Origin: Antedon mediterranea
Lineage: Eukaryota > Echinodermata > Crinoidea > Comatulida > Antedonidae
Direction: 5' to 3'
DNA length: 64,000 bases
Assembly: GCF_964355755.1 (NCBI RefSeq)
Contig: NC_092672.1
Location: 10,784,501 to 10,848,500, forward strand
Made by a program: the position numbers and the translations under genes. Below the pieces are notes generated by a model. The model did no database searches. It was not told the origin of the DNA and saw only the letters and a list, made by a program, of their open reading frames with translations. Positions 1-13,500 of this stretch are shown one piece after another (the stretch's first letter is position 1; every line of letters begins with the position of its first letter).

Positions 1-1560
1 TGGAAATCGGAAATTCAAGCTCCTATTCAGTGAAAAATTAAACTGTAGTCTACCTAAATATTTAGGGCAAATCATCGGTTGTGGTGGTTGAAATTCCTGT
101 AAACATTTGTGTGAACCAAACTGGGTCGAATTTCTGTCATGAGTACTGATTTGTTGGCCTGTGATTTATGACGCCTAAGGGATCTATCTAGACTTATTTT
201 TTAGAATAATGTACGTACCTGTCAGATACAATTGTCTTGTGTCGTATAATAAATAAGTACTGTAATAGTTACTGAAGTTACTATTACAATCTCGTCAATG
301 AAAACACGAAAATGTATATGCACTTACTTATGAAAACGTATACAGTATTATACTCAGTTATTGAAACAGTAGGTTTAAAAAAGTTTCGTTTGTCTGTAAA
401 ATGATGTAATCAAGCTGTTTACATGAGTCTTAATTTATAAGCACATCAATAATAAAATAGTTTATCTATCCTGTAATTGGCGAGATTATGGTCGCTGTTG
501 AATGAAATAAAGCCAATCGGTATCATATTTGTACAGAAACGTTTTCGCGGCCGAAGGGTGTAACCTAAATTCGTTGTATTATCGTCAAGAACTAACTGTA
601 ACTAAACTTACATAGAAAGTAGGGTATCATAAATTTGGCCTTAGCACTCGGGGGAGTGGCTAAGATGTCCGTGGGACTACTAAATATAAATTGTAATGAA
701 CCTCGAGGGACATAAATAGGAATATTTCATGTTTCATTATCAATGTATAATAAATGGAAACTGTTTACCGATTCAAATAATATAAATTGGTTTTTAACAT
801 TTTTCGAACCTATTGCAAGTTTATTCTCAAAGGGCCCATATATTTACCTACCGTATGTGTTAAACCAAGGGCTCATAAATTTACCTACAGTACTTGTGTT
901 AAACCAAACTCTGGCAGACTGAGAGATTGGGATGTTCCATTCATCGCAAATCAATACATTTGTATAATCGTATATTAAATCTATCAAAATAGTATTTTTT
1001 AAAAGAAATCGGCCTGTCTTCAACATTATGATGGTGTACTCTAGCTGTTCAACCGGTTTTCAGCTATTAAAAACAATTATCGTAGGAGGAGATAGAAAAA
1101 TGCGAAGCCTCCTCGCATTTTTTTGGCGGGTATTTTTCAAGACGGACATTCATTAGACAGTGTATACCACGATCGGAAAACACCCCTATTTGGGGCAAAT
1201 CGTTGAACCTAAATTCGTTTTAATCGTCAATAACTAATTATCTAACTCAATTTAATTAGTAAACAGGGTTACATCAGGCGGTTAAAATCAGTACCGAAAG
1301 TACGAACCAACTTTACATACCATCGAGTGAAAATTCTAGAAGTAAGGCGCGATTTACCGAATTTTGCCCTTACGTAAATTTATATATAGATAATTATTAT
1401 CAGAATAATTTTCATCACATGACATGTTGCTACCACTACCATTGTTGTCTGAACAGACATCACCAATTAAAAACATCATCATCAAGTTAATAATTATTGT
1501 ATAGTACAATACTGTAAGTAAATTTAAAATTTTTGTTTCTAAATTTCTTTTCCATATTAG
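1..1560. other. Sequence upstream of the first recognised HPS3 exon
   Basis: No exon could be supported here. The HPS3 exon at 1,561 starts inside a codon (phase 1), so at least one upstream coding exon exists, probably left of the window. Positions 1145-1395 are a dispersed repeat that recurs inverted at 19,450-19,700. A weaker match to the same repeat lies around 545-640. The short ORFs here have no recognisable composition or motif. Confidence 0.5.
1145..1395 (+). repeat. Dispersed ~250-bp repeat, copy 1
   Basis: The stretch from the GACGGACATTCATTAGACAG motif to the TTACGTAAATTTATATATAG motif is matched, inverted and about 90% identical by eye, at 19,450-19,700 in SPCS1 intron 1. No coding content and no clear terminal repeats or target duplication were found. 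Confidence 0.7.
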
Positions 1561-4500
1561 GCAATTTTGTTGCAGCATTAGAAAGTAAAAGCCTGAAACA
1601 AAAATTAGTCACATTTACAAGAGTCTACATGAACTGGGCTAGAAGCGCACCAGGTCAACCAGGTCGTGTCAGGGTCGCAGGTCACAGCTTACGAAATAAG
1701 AAACTTACAACAAAAGGAGATCAGTTTGAAGTAATTGAAATACCAACGTTTAAATCTCCAAACTCAATACATTGTTGCAATCTAACGGGTAACATTGCTA
1801 TTGGTGTCGACACAAGCGTTTGCCTGTTCCATTTACGTGAACAGGGAACCGACAAAGTATTTTATGACTTTGAGCATCTTATAAACATTGATATGGGATT
1901 TAAAATTTTAAACTCTGCTATATGTTGCAATTATTTAGCTTGTATCTCGCAAAATGAATTACACATTTTCAAAATTGATTTTAAATCCAACCGAACAAAC
2001 AATTTACAAAATGAGGAAGTTGAAATGGGCCAGAAATTAGACAGAATTACGTCGGCTGCTGGCAAAAGTAATTCATTTTTTGTTGAGGATGATGATTATG
2101 TTTCTTGGTCATTTAATGACGTAGAAAGCTATTCTAGTTTCCAAGATTCATGTGATCATAATCAAGGGTTTGAAACACTGCTGGCAGCTGTCAAACTGGA
2201 CAATTTATCAACCAACAAAACATGCTTACTGCCTAGTGTCAAACTGGAAGAGATGTATATCGATAGGTCTTCTGACCCAATGGAAGTGCTTGGGCCAATA
2301 AAAAAGGTTAAAGGTCATCCATTGAAGGTTGATTTACCAGGAAATCTAAGGTATTTTTCTTTTTCAAGCTGTTCATCTCATCTAATGTAATATGAAAATA
2401 GAAGTCTTTTATTACCGTATTTATTTGAATAAATTCCCCCTCGAATAAAGGTCTCTCCCCCCACCCACCCACCCATAGAACAGCATTTTGAATAAACGCC
2501 TCACAAATAGTTTATTTATTTCCTCGAATAAACGCCCCCACATCAAATGTTTATGAGTGTAATAGTACAAATAATGGCATGAGGTGAATGATGAAAGGTA
2601 ATATTTCAACAAGGCGAAGCAAAATGCCATTATTTGCACCATTACACGAATATATTACATAGCCTATGTAAATACGCGAACATGATTGGTTGAAACTGCA
2701 TCACATGACTTCCACTGCGAGGATCGTAAATCGTATATATCCTCGAGAACGATGATATTGACTGAGTAATTTTCGCGTAATTATCGTGTCCGTGTCACTA
2801 ATCATATAAATTCTCGAGTACGATGATATTGACTGTAATTTTCGTGTGGCAACACTCGCGTTTGCCGATAAATAAACACAAGTCATCTACTGGGTCTTGA
2901 ACTCGCGATGAAATTGTCACTCCATAACAAAACAACGCTTCATGCGCTGCGCCACGGAACTTGCTTGACGAAATTAGTCATCTAAACTATTTAAACTATG
3001 CAAACATAGCGCGCTCATTTATTTTTAGTCCTCCCTAGATGTGATGAAACACCGTTTGTGATTGGTTAATGCTCATAGTAGTAACGGGTACGCACTGAAC
3101 ATCTGGTGATTCGGCTCGAAAGAAGACGAATTATTATTTATTTGGCCTACCTGATAATATTAGTATTATTAATGTAGGCTTACTGATGGAAATTCTTCTG
3201 TTATTATTTAAACGACCTAGGCTAGTGAATATGTTAATGTCAAGGAATCATTAATTAGTAATTATCTGTATATTATTCTTTGAAAGGTAAGGTGTCTGGG
3301 CAGCTTGTTTACATACAATACAAAAAGGAGGCCTACCTAGCCTAGCTACCCGACCCAGCAGATATTCTACTTGTTGTTGGCTATGTAATATAACAGATAT
3401 CGCCTTTTATATCGGTAAAATATAAGATTAGACATCCCCTCGGGAATGATATTAAGTTCTTGGGAATTATATATTCCCTCGAACATAATTTCATTCCCTC
3501 AGGGATGTCTAATCTTATATTTAACCTCTAAGCAGTCAATATCTGTATAATAAAACATTCATTATTTGTTTTATATAACAACTCGTTGATATATAACCTT
3601 TGATCATTTACCTCATGTCATTATTTGTACCATTACACTCATAAACATTATTAGTAATTTCACCCAAAATAATAAGCCTCCCTGAATAATTTATACTTCC
3701 AACAGTTGATTAACTTTTTTTTGTTTTCTTAGTTTAGGTGATGACCAGAATGATGTTGTTTTAACAACGTTAGTTTATCGTCGGTTTGAGGCACCTGAAA
3801 ATAATGAGGACGCTTTACATTCACTTCAGTTTCAGTCAACTTTTTCTGGCAAAGGTATGATAAACTTACATGTGATTCACATATAAAATAATGTTTTTAA
3901 AAGTATCCAATTTAGAACTGTCTCAAGATAGGTCTATTATTTTAGGTAATCTTACATATTATGTAAGTAAAATATCGCTAAAATAATAATATGTTGTGGC
4001 AGCAGGCAAGTGTAAAAAATGGAGACTTCTTTCCTCTTTAACAATTTTCTCTTAAAATTTTAATATTCAAATGTACATGTATTTTAAAGTAAAGTACTTA
4101 GTCCTTAGATTTATTAGATTTATCCTTATATAAATGTGTGTACAGTATGTACAACAATATTCATGTTAGTAATTTTATGACTCAGAAGGGTCCAGGGGTC
4201 ATGAATTTCACATGCAACCCTCCACAAAATTACAGTCCTGATTCATTTTTTCTCTGCCACATATTTAATAATAGTTTATTTGATTTTTACAAGATATTTT
4301 GAAATGTGACTTTGGATGTCTGGGTTCCAATGTAGAACCTGTTGGATTATGCTGCTTTGTCTCAACACAGACCACAGGTGCCCTCTATGATGTGCATTCA
4401 AACGTTCAACTCATTGCCACCTATCCTTACACAGCAGACACGAAGCTAGCTGTAGTAGGGAGAGACATGATTCATGTTGTAACAAAGAACGGTCTAGAGA

Positions 4501-7500
4501 CATACACTTCACGATCGTTTGCTGCAGCAATACCAAACATTGAGACGATTGATGACATTGATAATGTAAGACTTTACATGGTTCAATCCTGACCTAGTGC
4601 CATGGTTGTTACTCTCAAATCTCTTTCTACTCTACTCCATAAGCCTCAAATTAGACTTATACCCTTTTCACATCTGCAAAATGTAACAAACCTAACCAGG
4701 TTTGCGTAGCCAAAGACAATTTTGTGGAAAAGCTTCCGTGATTTTACAGGGGTCCCTTGTGAAATCTCGGAAGAAAAAAACACAAAACAAGACACCTGTG
4801 TTTTGGTTCCGAGATGTTCCGAGTTCTTATTGCGTGCACATGTATTGCCCTGGTATTAACTGATCAATCATAGTAATCAAATAGCATGCAACTATTCTTT
4901 CCTCCCGAGATTTCACAAGGTTCGCGTATGCGTGTGTGAAAACATGTAATAAGTCGGGAAATCACACCTGGTTACAACTTGTTACAATTTATGTAGATTT
5001 GAAAATGATATTAGTGTATAATACATTGTCAAACTAGTTTGACTAAAAAAGTGTGATGTGCCCAAATATGGTAGTGATATGACATCATCATGACCATATA
5101 TGGGCACATCCCATTTGTTTATCACATAAAGTTTGATAGTATAGACAAAGCTTTAGCATGATATAGACGGTCCTACAAACTTTGCTTTATTGGTTTTAAA
5201 ATGTCAACTGACATAAACTTGTACCAAATACATAGAGCACTCTCGAATACTTGTACAAAAATACTAAATCATTAACCTCTTTAATTTGTTTTCAGACATG
5301 TCCACCTGCTTCGCAAGAACCCAGTTTGATCGGTCTTCGACCTTTCATTGGTATATTTGACATGGCAAAGTCCGACAACCATCTTATTATGTTATCAAAA
5401 GACTCACAAGCCACGAGGTGACATTATCGCATTCATATATACGATATGTTTACTGGAAAGACTTGCATGAAGTAGCCAACCCTCCAAAATATTGAAATAA
5501 TTGGGCTGGCCAAAAATATCTGGGCTTTCAGAAATGTTGGTATTCTGAATTTATGAAATGTTTAAAATTCAATTTAGTGTTTACTTTAACTGAAAAAAAT
5601 TAAGTAACAGTAACATTTTTTTGGTGAGTATTACTCATAACAATATTTCTCCAATGGCAGGTTTCATAGTGTTTACCATTATTTTACACCTTTAATTTGT
5701 TTTCAGTGATGGAAGTTGGGGAATTTATATTCTGAAGGATGCCCGCATGGTTGACCTGTACACTGATATCATTGATTTAGCCTTTCGTTACCAGACATGT
5801 AATGTGCCTGCATATCTAGTTTTATTGGAAGAGGCACACTTGTTTCTGAGGTCTGCTATGTTTCATAGTGGAGCGGAGGATGATTTGTTTGAACGATTCA
5901 GGCGGACATGTAGATTACTTGGAGATCATTATGCTGGGTATCAATATTTAATTTCCTTCACTACATTTTAGCACCAAAAATAATGATGTTTTGCAATTTA
6001 AATAGTAAAAAATTGATATTATCGACAGCTGACTCGGTTGGTTTGTACAAAGGCTGTGGAATACAACACTTTGTAATCAAAAAAAAATCTAAAATTTGTA
6101 GAACAGAGGCTAATTATCAAAAACCACTATTGTGCTGTTATGGTACAAACAATTTTCATCAATGCAAAAACAAGAATACAAGCTTTCAGAGGTGATATAT
6201 CTATTATATTGGATCATCCATTTAGAATCTTGCATTTAGCTATCTTTCTGTCAAGCTTTGCTCAATCCACGATTCAAATAAATTATAGAAATTAAAAAAT
6301 GAAGAATTGCTTTTTAATAAGAAATATCAGACATAATGTGAGAACCAATTATATAGTTCAACCTAGTAAATATAATCAAAAAACATATATACTACAAAAA
6401 ACCTATTATTCATTGGTAATACAAAAATAAAGATTAGTTATACATTGGTAAATTTGATTGTGTTTTTTTTTTTCACAGGTCAGACTCTGAATGTCCTCAT
6501 CTAGCACTTCCATATTACAACATGTCTGGAAAAGAATTGTCTAGCATAGTAACAGATCAAGATGAAAAGCAAGTCAAACAGGTAAACTAACATTATAAGA
6601 TATAATCATTGTCCCCCTGAAAAACATTTTTGTTGTTGTTGAATATGCCATTTTAATGTCACATAAAAGTTATACACTTAAAAAAAGGATTTACCTGAAA
6701 AAAAAACCTGTATTTAAAGCAAACAAATGTGGCACATGCAAGCAAAATCGGACATAAGTCGCATGTGTAGATTTGTAGAAACAGCCAAAAACAATAAAAG
6801 GCTGAAAAATTACATTTATTTTATTTTTACAGAAAATGATAGCTAAAACAATATTTATTTACTTTACCTTGGTGTTTTTCTATTTTGAGAAAAATAAATA
6901 AATACAATTTAACAATTTGTGTGGTTGTTGGTTAAAAAGATGGTGTAAATTATGTATGATTTTTATAAAGAAACCTACAGTATCATGTTTATGCTTAAAT
7001 TGAAAGTGTTCCTTTGGGTTGATTTTAATGAAAATTGTTCATAATAATAGAACAATAGTTAATTAACAAAGGTATGAAGTTTCATTGAAATAAAACAATT
7101 AGAATACCCTTTTGCTAAGGCGTAAACTGAATTAAACGCCCTATTTATTTTTTTGTACCTGTCATTTCCTGTTTTTTAACTTTAAAATCATTTTTCTCAA
7201 ACACTGATTGTAACAGCCAAAACTTCAGTAGACATGGTATCAAGACATTTTTTTCAGCATTTTAAATCTAGGATTATGTAGTTTCAGTATTTGTGGAAAT
7301 CTCAATTTTGAAAATTCCAACTTACTGTATGTCTGATTTCCCTTGCATTTGTGCCACAAATATTCAAAATGAGTTTATAATTAAATTGTTTATCTATGGA
7401 AGCATGGAGATTATTTCTCCATGATGGAAGTGAATAACTTGATTCAACTGCAAAATGGCTTTACCTTTGAAGGTCTGATTTTATTAATCTTCATTTTTCA

Positions 7501-10500
7501 TGTTTTTTGGGAACAATACACCATTAAAGATTGACTAGCATAACATACCCGAAAGGAGAATTCAAGCCAATCCCTATCACCTATGATTTGGTTTTATTAT
7601 AAATGTAGAATGGATGAGAGTACAAAAACCTAGTTAAAACTGTCTATCATTAGTTTTACAAATTTAAGACTCCACTTATTGTACATTGTTTGGCTCTGCT
7701 AAAGATCTTAGAAGCCAAAGGCTAGATCCGTCATCTCCAATGCATTCGAATCACGAAACATGTCCATCTGTGGAGAGCTTCTCCAATATGGCTGCCGGCA
7801 AATCAACCAATCAGACACGGCAATATCACTACGCTGCGCAATATTTAAGTATTGTTTCCATTTGTCAAGCTCGAACTAGTTAATCTAAAAAATATAATAT
7901 ACATTTAAACTAAATATATGTCTTGTTTTTTATGTGTTTCTTATTGTTATTGATCTGTTTAAAAATTGTCGATCAAGCCCGGCAGCCATCTTGTAGAGAA
8001 CTTCTCCATAAGATCCTTCACTGCCACCTACTGTAGCCTTCAGCCTAATATTATTTCTATGAGCTCTGCTTATTGGCATGTAAATTTTAAATATTGTATC
8101 ATTCTTACAGTATATGCAGGTTGATGGAAATTCAATTGGTCTGTTATGTTATCTCAACCACCAACTATTTAACCAAGCAGGGAGTGTTACTCTAGATGAA
8201 CCTACTGCAGAGATCATTCTTGGCATTTACATGAGTGCTCAGCCAGACAAGCTTTCAAGTGTTATACTGGAGTCTAAATTAAAAGGCTATTCGCTTGAAT
8301 ATGCCCTACAGCTGGTAGAAAGTTTGAAGACATTGAGGAAGAATGATGGATCACAGTATATGTAAGAGAATTTCTGACAAATAATATTTGTATTTATTTA
8401 TTTTTTTTTTATTTTATACCATCTTCTGTATTATGATTTGACAGTTTATAAGTTTATATTTTACATCTTTACTGTTTTCTTTTTTAGTATTTATCTTTAA
8501 TATTAACAAATGTTTACTGTGCATACACAATAACATTTGATTGTTGACTGCTTTGTGATAACAATTAATACTGAAGTTTACTGGTTTTTTTCTGAGAACA
8601 CATCTGAGTGAGTGAATGGCCGAGCGGTTAAGAGAGTGGAACCGTAACACATAGCCATATATCGGCAAGGGTTCGAAGCTCACTCACTCCATGGTTCTAG
8701 TGGTAGAACAAGTTTTATCGAATAAACGCTATAAACCGTAGTACATCTTTTGAGACGATTAGGGAGTTAACCCTGGTGTACTAGCACACTACAGCCACTG
8801 TTGTGAACAGACTAAATAGCGCCTTAGTTGGCAGCAATGACATGACTCTAGGGGAGAAGCATGTAGTGTAACATCTAAACAACACACAAATGCGTTTCAG
8901 ATCAGTATAAGACCTTTGGTTTATATTTTTTTTCTAAAACAGATATGAAAACTAAATGCCAAAATGATTTTTTGTACTAAATTATCATAAATTGAATTCA
9001 TTACAAACAGTCCAACTGCTGTAGACATCATTTGTCAAGCTGTGATTCAGCTTAGCCTCTGTGAGCCAGACCAGGCTAGATTCTTGCTGAACAGTGTATC
9101 TGAAGTTGACATCATCAAAGTGTTCTTACATAGACCATGGTTGCTGTGCAAGGAAGGTCAATTTTCCTCTTTAGCACAGGTAGGTTATATTTTTATACCG
9201 TATAAAGTAGATTTTGCTATTGTTTTGATGTGTTTACCTAAATGATCATAAAATCAAAACAGTACTAGCGATCCTGTCACCAACTTATAGCCAACCATTC
9301 ATAGAAACTTCTGATGTAGGATCGAGTATATCTTTACGGCGACTGTTGCTACAGTAAAGTTAGTACTATATTGTTACTATATGACCCTTTCATAACAACT
9401 TAGCTAAAATAAATTAAATTACTTGTTTAGTTCAGTAAATCTCTATACATTGTTTTTCTTTTTTACTTTAGTTGATGCGACAGCATAATTCCAAGTTGTT
9501 TATTGAGGTTTTGATTGCATTGCACGATAATAAGTCTGTTAGCTTGCATACAACGTTAAAGCTCTTTGAGGTGAGTGATTTGCCTTTAAAGGGAAATAAA
9601 TTAAAGTAATAAGTAATTGAATTATAGATGGGTTTATCTGAGATTGTACTTAACAATTTTAGTAGTCTAACTCTACCTAGAACTCTCACCAGAAAGGAGT
9701 CATCGACCAAAAAGGGATTCCCTACCAGAATGCTGTCTTCTGCCAGAAAGAAATGGAGTCCTCTAAAAGAAATGAAGTCCTCTAGAAGCAATGGAGTCCC
9801 AAAAGAAATGGAGGCCTCTAAAAAAATGGAGTCGTAAAAAAGGATGGAGTTCATCACAAAAGATTCCTCTACCACAAATGATTTGTCTACCTGAACTGAA
9901 TCCTCTACCAGAGGGGTACAAATGTTATAGTGCATTCATATCACATCATGTTTTTGTTGATTCATGTTTTAAATAGGCAGAATGTGATTTATTTTTTCTT
10001 TAGGGAGACTCAGCATATCAGAATCCTAGTAACACACATTTAAGAGATTACCTAGAAGCAATTCTGAGTGCAAGAAATAGACAAGATTCACATGAACAAG
10101 CTGCAGTAAGTATTTTTGTTTCATAATTATGATGATGTCATACCACTACCATATGTGGGCATATCACTACCATATTTGGGCACATCACACATTTTTTGTC
10201 AAACTAGTAGTTTGATAGGGTAGACAGAGCTTTAGATTTTCTTCAGGCTAATTTTATTTTTAGACTTTAGAAACTGATGTGTGTGTTATGTTTTAATATT
10301 TAAGAGGTAATTTAGTTGAATATAGTAACTTTGATGTGATATAAATATTCCAAAGGTAAAAGAGTAGCAATTGTGATGAAATAAAAATTAGTGTATAAAT
10401 GATAAAGATGAGAAAGTTTGCACAAGACAAAAATGATCACCCAACTGAAATTGATACAAAATATTTGATGTTCACCCAAATAAAAAAATACCAGCATTTA

Positions 10501-13500
10501 ATTTTTTATTTATATTTCAGGAACTTTTAGTTAAAATATACATTCAGAGATTGAATGACTGGAAGCCAGCCCAATCAAGGATGGTGAAAGGAAGGGGTCA
10601 TGTTCATGTTGTAAGGATTGTTTAATAGTGATGGTCAATTTAATACCCTGAAAACTTGAAACTAGACTACCAGGGTCCAGGGCCAACCATACTATGTCAG
10701 TACATTCTGGAAACATTGACATAAATGAATGTCACTCATTCCAGGAGTAAATGAATCTCACACTCATTCCAGGAGTAAATGAATCTAACTCTCAATACAG
10801 GAGTAAATGAATGTCACTCTCATTCCAGGAGTAAATGAATCTCACACTCATTCCAGGAGGGAATGAATGTCACTCTCATTCCAGGAGTAAATGAATCTCA
10901 CTCTCATTCCAAGAGTAAATGAATCTAACTCTCAATACAGGAGTAAATGAATCTCACTCTCATTCCAGGAGTAAATGAATCTCACTCTCAATACAGGAGT
11001 AAACTAATCTCACTCTCAATACAGGAGTAAATGAATCTCACTCTCATTCCAGGAGTAAATGAATCTCACTCTCATTCCAGGAGTAAATTAATCTCTCAAT
11101 ACAGGAGTAAATTAATCTCACTCTCAATCCAGAAGTAAATGAATCTCACTCTCATTCCATGAGTAAATTAATCTCACTCTCATTCCAAGAGTAAATGAAT
11201 ATCACTCTCATTCCAGGAGTAAGTAAATCTCACTCTCATTCCAGGAGTAAATGAATCTCACTCTCATTCCAGGAGTAAATAGATCTCACTCTCAATACAG
11301 GAGTAAATGAATCTCACTCTCAATACAGGAGGGAATGAATCTCACTCTCAATACAGGAGTAAATGAATCTCACTCTCAATACAGGAGTAAATGAATCTCA
11401 CTCTCAATACAGGAGGGAATGAATCTCATTCTCATTCCAGGAGTAAATGAATCTCACCCTCATTCCAAGAGTTAATATTTAAAAATTCACACCAGCCAAA
11501 GGAAATTTTAGGATGTATCACAACTCTTAAGCTCTGTCTACACTATCAACGTTTATGTGACAAAAAAGTGTTATGTGCCCAAATATGGTAGTGATATGCC
11601 CAAATGTAGTAGTGATATGACATCATCCATATATGGGCACATCACATTTTTTTGTCACATAAAGTTTGATAGTGTAGACAGAGCTATAGAATACAGTAGC
11701 ATTAAATAAGCTTTTTTATGCACAATATATTCTCTCAATAGGAAAAAAGTTACACTTGAATATATTTTGATTAGCACAGATTGTTAAAGTTCGGTAAAAT
11801 TTAATGTCATTATTATTTTTGTTGAACAGGATGTCGGGGGATACTTCAGTTGTCGTTACGATTGGTTAGATGATATTCCACCCTTCAAAGGTAATTAAAT
11901 TGCCTACATTCAGTGATGCTATGAGCACATTGCATACTGTAGTTCATTGCATTACTTGATTTCCAAATCATGTTGTTAGAAAAAGCAGTACAGGGAATGA
12001 TTTTCCTTTTAAAAGTAAACCTCTCAACTTTTGAAAGCTTTACAATTTGAAACCTTTAAATCTTTCATGTACATAACAATACTGTAACTCTTGTCATGGA
12101 AATGAATGTAGTTTTTGTATAATAGAGAGAGTTCATTGAGAAACATATACCTCCTTGGCGGAGGTAAATTATTGAGAACTTTATAATTATTTACTGCTTT
12201 TATTCATTTTACGTGCAGGCCAAGAAGCCCTCAGAAAACCATGTTCCAAAATGCGTGTAAATGATCAAGTAATCAGAAAGCCTAGCCGTCAGATGTCAAG
12301 AAAGACAGAAGATTGTATGGACAAGGAGTGCCACTGCTGTTGCTGTTATGAGGACCTCATCAAGGCCCAGGTGAATATGGTTTTGGCAATATGAATTTAC
12401 CATTCATCACAGAAGGAATATAGCCAAATTAAACCACACTTTTTTAATTTCTATCGTAAATGGGTGCTATTTATTAATACAGGTATGTATAGTATATTTC
12501 AAAATATGTGAAGTATGTTATGGATGTACAAGAACAATAGTCCAGGAGGTTCTGGATGAGGGTCCAGGGTTTGGCATCTTGAGTAATTTACAGTAGGTCA
12601 TACCATGTAGATACGTATTCAAATTACTGTTTTGTATGTATTGCAAAATTTTTGCCATTTTTATGTCGAATTTAGTTTTAGTTTCATTTTTGTTTCAGTC
12701 TCTTTTGTGCACCACATCTATAAATCTAGGCCCACATAAGCTGATACTAGAAGCAAGTGATACAATGGATTTCATAGGCTTAGAATCATTGAAACTGTTG
12801 AGTCTATCAAGAACAGATCCAGGCCTAGCAGCTAATTTAATGTTAGAAAATTACCCTAACCTAACAGTGGCATTTGTGAAAGATACTTTTTTTTCCGATG
12901 CAAGTCTTTGGACTGATTTTCTGGAGACATTATTTGATCAAATACGAACATTAAAATCTGAAAAGGATAATAAAGACAATTTGAAAATGTATTCTAACAT
13001 ATTAAAAGGTAAGAAGTTCAAAAATGCATTTTCTAATTTTCATAATTCATTCACCCTTTGCTCTATTACAAATATGTATGATGTGCTACTGTCCAAAAAA
13101 CTTACCATGAACTGGCTTTCAATGTGTATAGTAGTATTGAAACTGAAATGTGAAGTGATAATATGGCATTCCCTATGGGCAAGGTTACAATATTAGATAA
13201 CGTCGTACTAAATATTACTATTTCAGGAGCACCCTATAGTTTTAATCAGAAACTTGCAAGGCCAAGTATATTTGTGTAATATTTTAATAAGTTTAAAAAG
13301 AACAAAATATTTTAATGTTATTATAATACCCTTTTAATACCCTTTATCTTTTATCAAGTACATTTGTGTAATATTTTTATAAAACAAGTTTAAAAAGAAC
13401 GAAATATGAGGGGTATTTTAATACCCTTTATCTTTTATTTTCAAAAGTAGACCCTTTGCTGTATTACAAATATGTATGATGTGCTACTGTCCAAAAAACT

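Larger units (their letters stand above)
2547..3655. mobile_element. Inverted-repeat-bounded element in HPS3 intron
   Basis: About 56 bp starting GTTTATGAGTGTAATAGTAC at 2,549 recurs as the reverse complement ending at about 3,652, giving a ~1.1-kb unit with long inverted ends. It contains the tRNA-derived element at 2640-3090 and the hairpin at 3418-3525, so it is probably composite. No transposase ORF is visible. A related end lies near 14,485. Confidence 0.55.

Noticed and set aside
1-90. Open frame GNRKFKLLFSEKLNC at the window edge as the missing HPS3 first exon
   Set aside because: No resemblance to the HPS3 N terminus, and the frame ends at a stop without a suitable donor.
8610-8685. 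Functional tRNA-Leu/Ser gene
   Set aside because: A and B boxes and acceptor pairing are good, but the anticodon arm does not fold and a SINE body follows.
10722-11472. CRISPR-like regular repeats
   Set aside because: Units abut with no unique spacers, and the locus is an intron of an animal gene.
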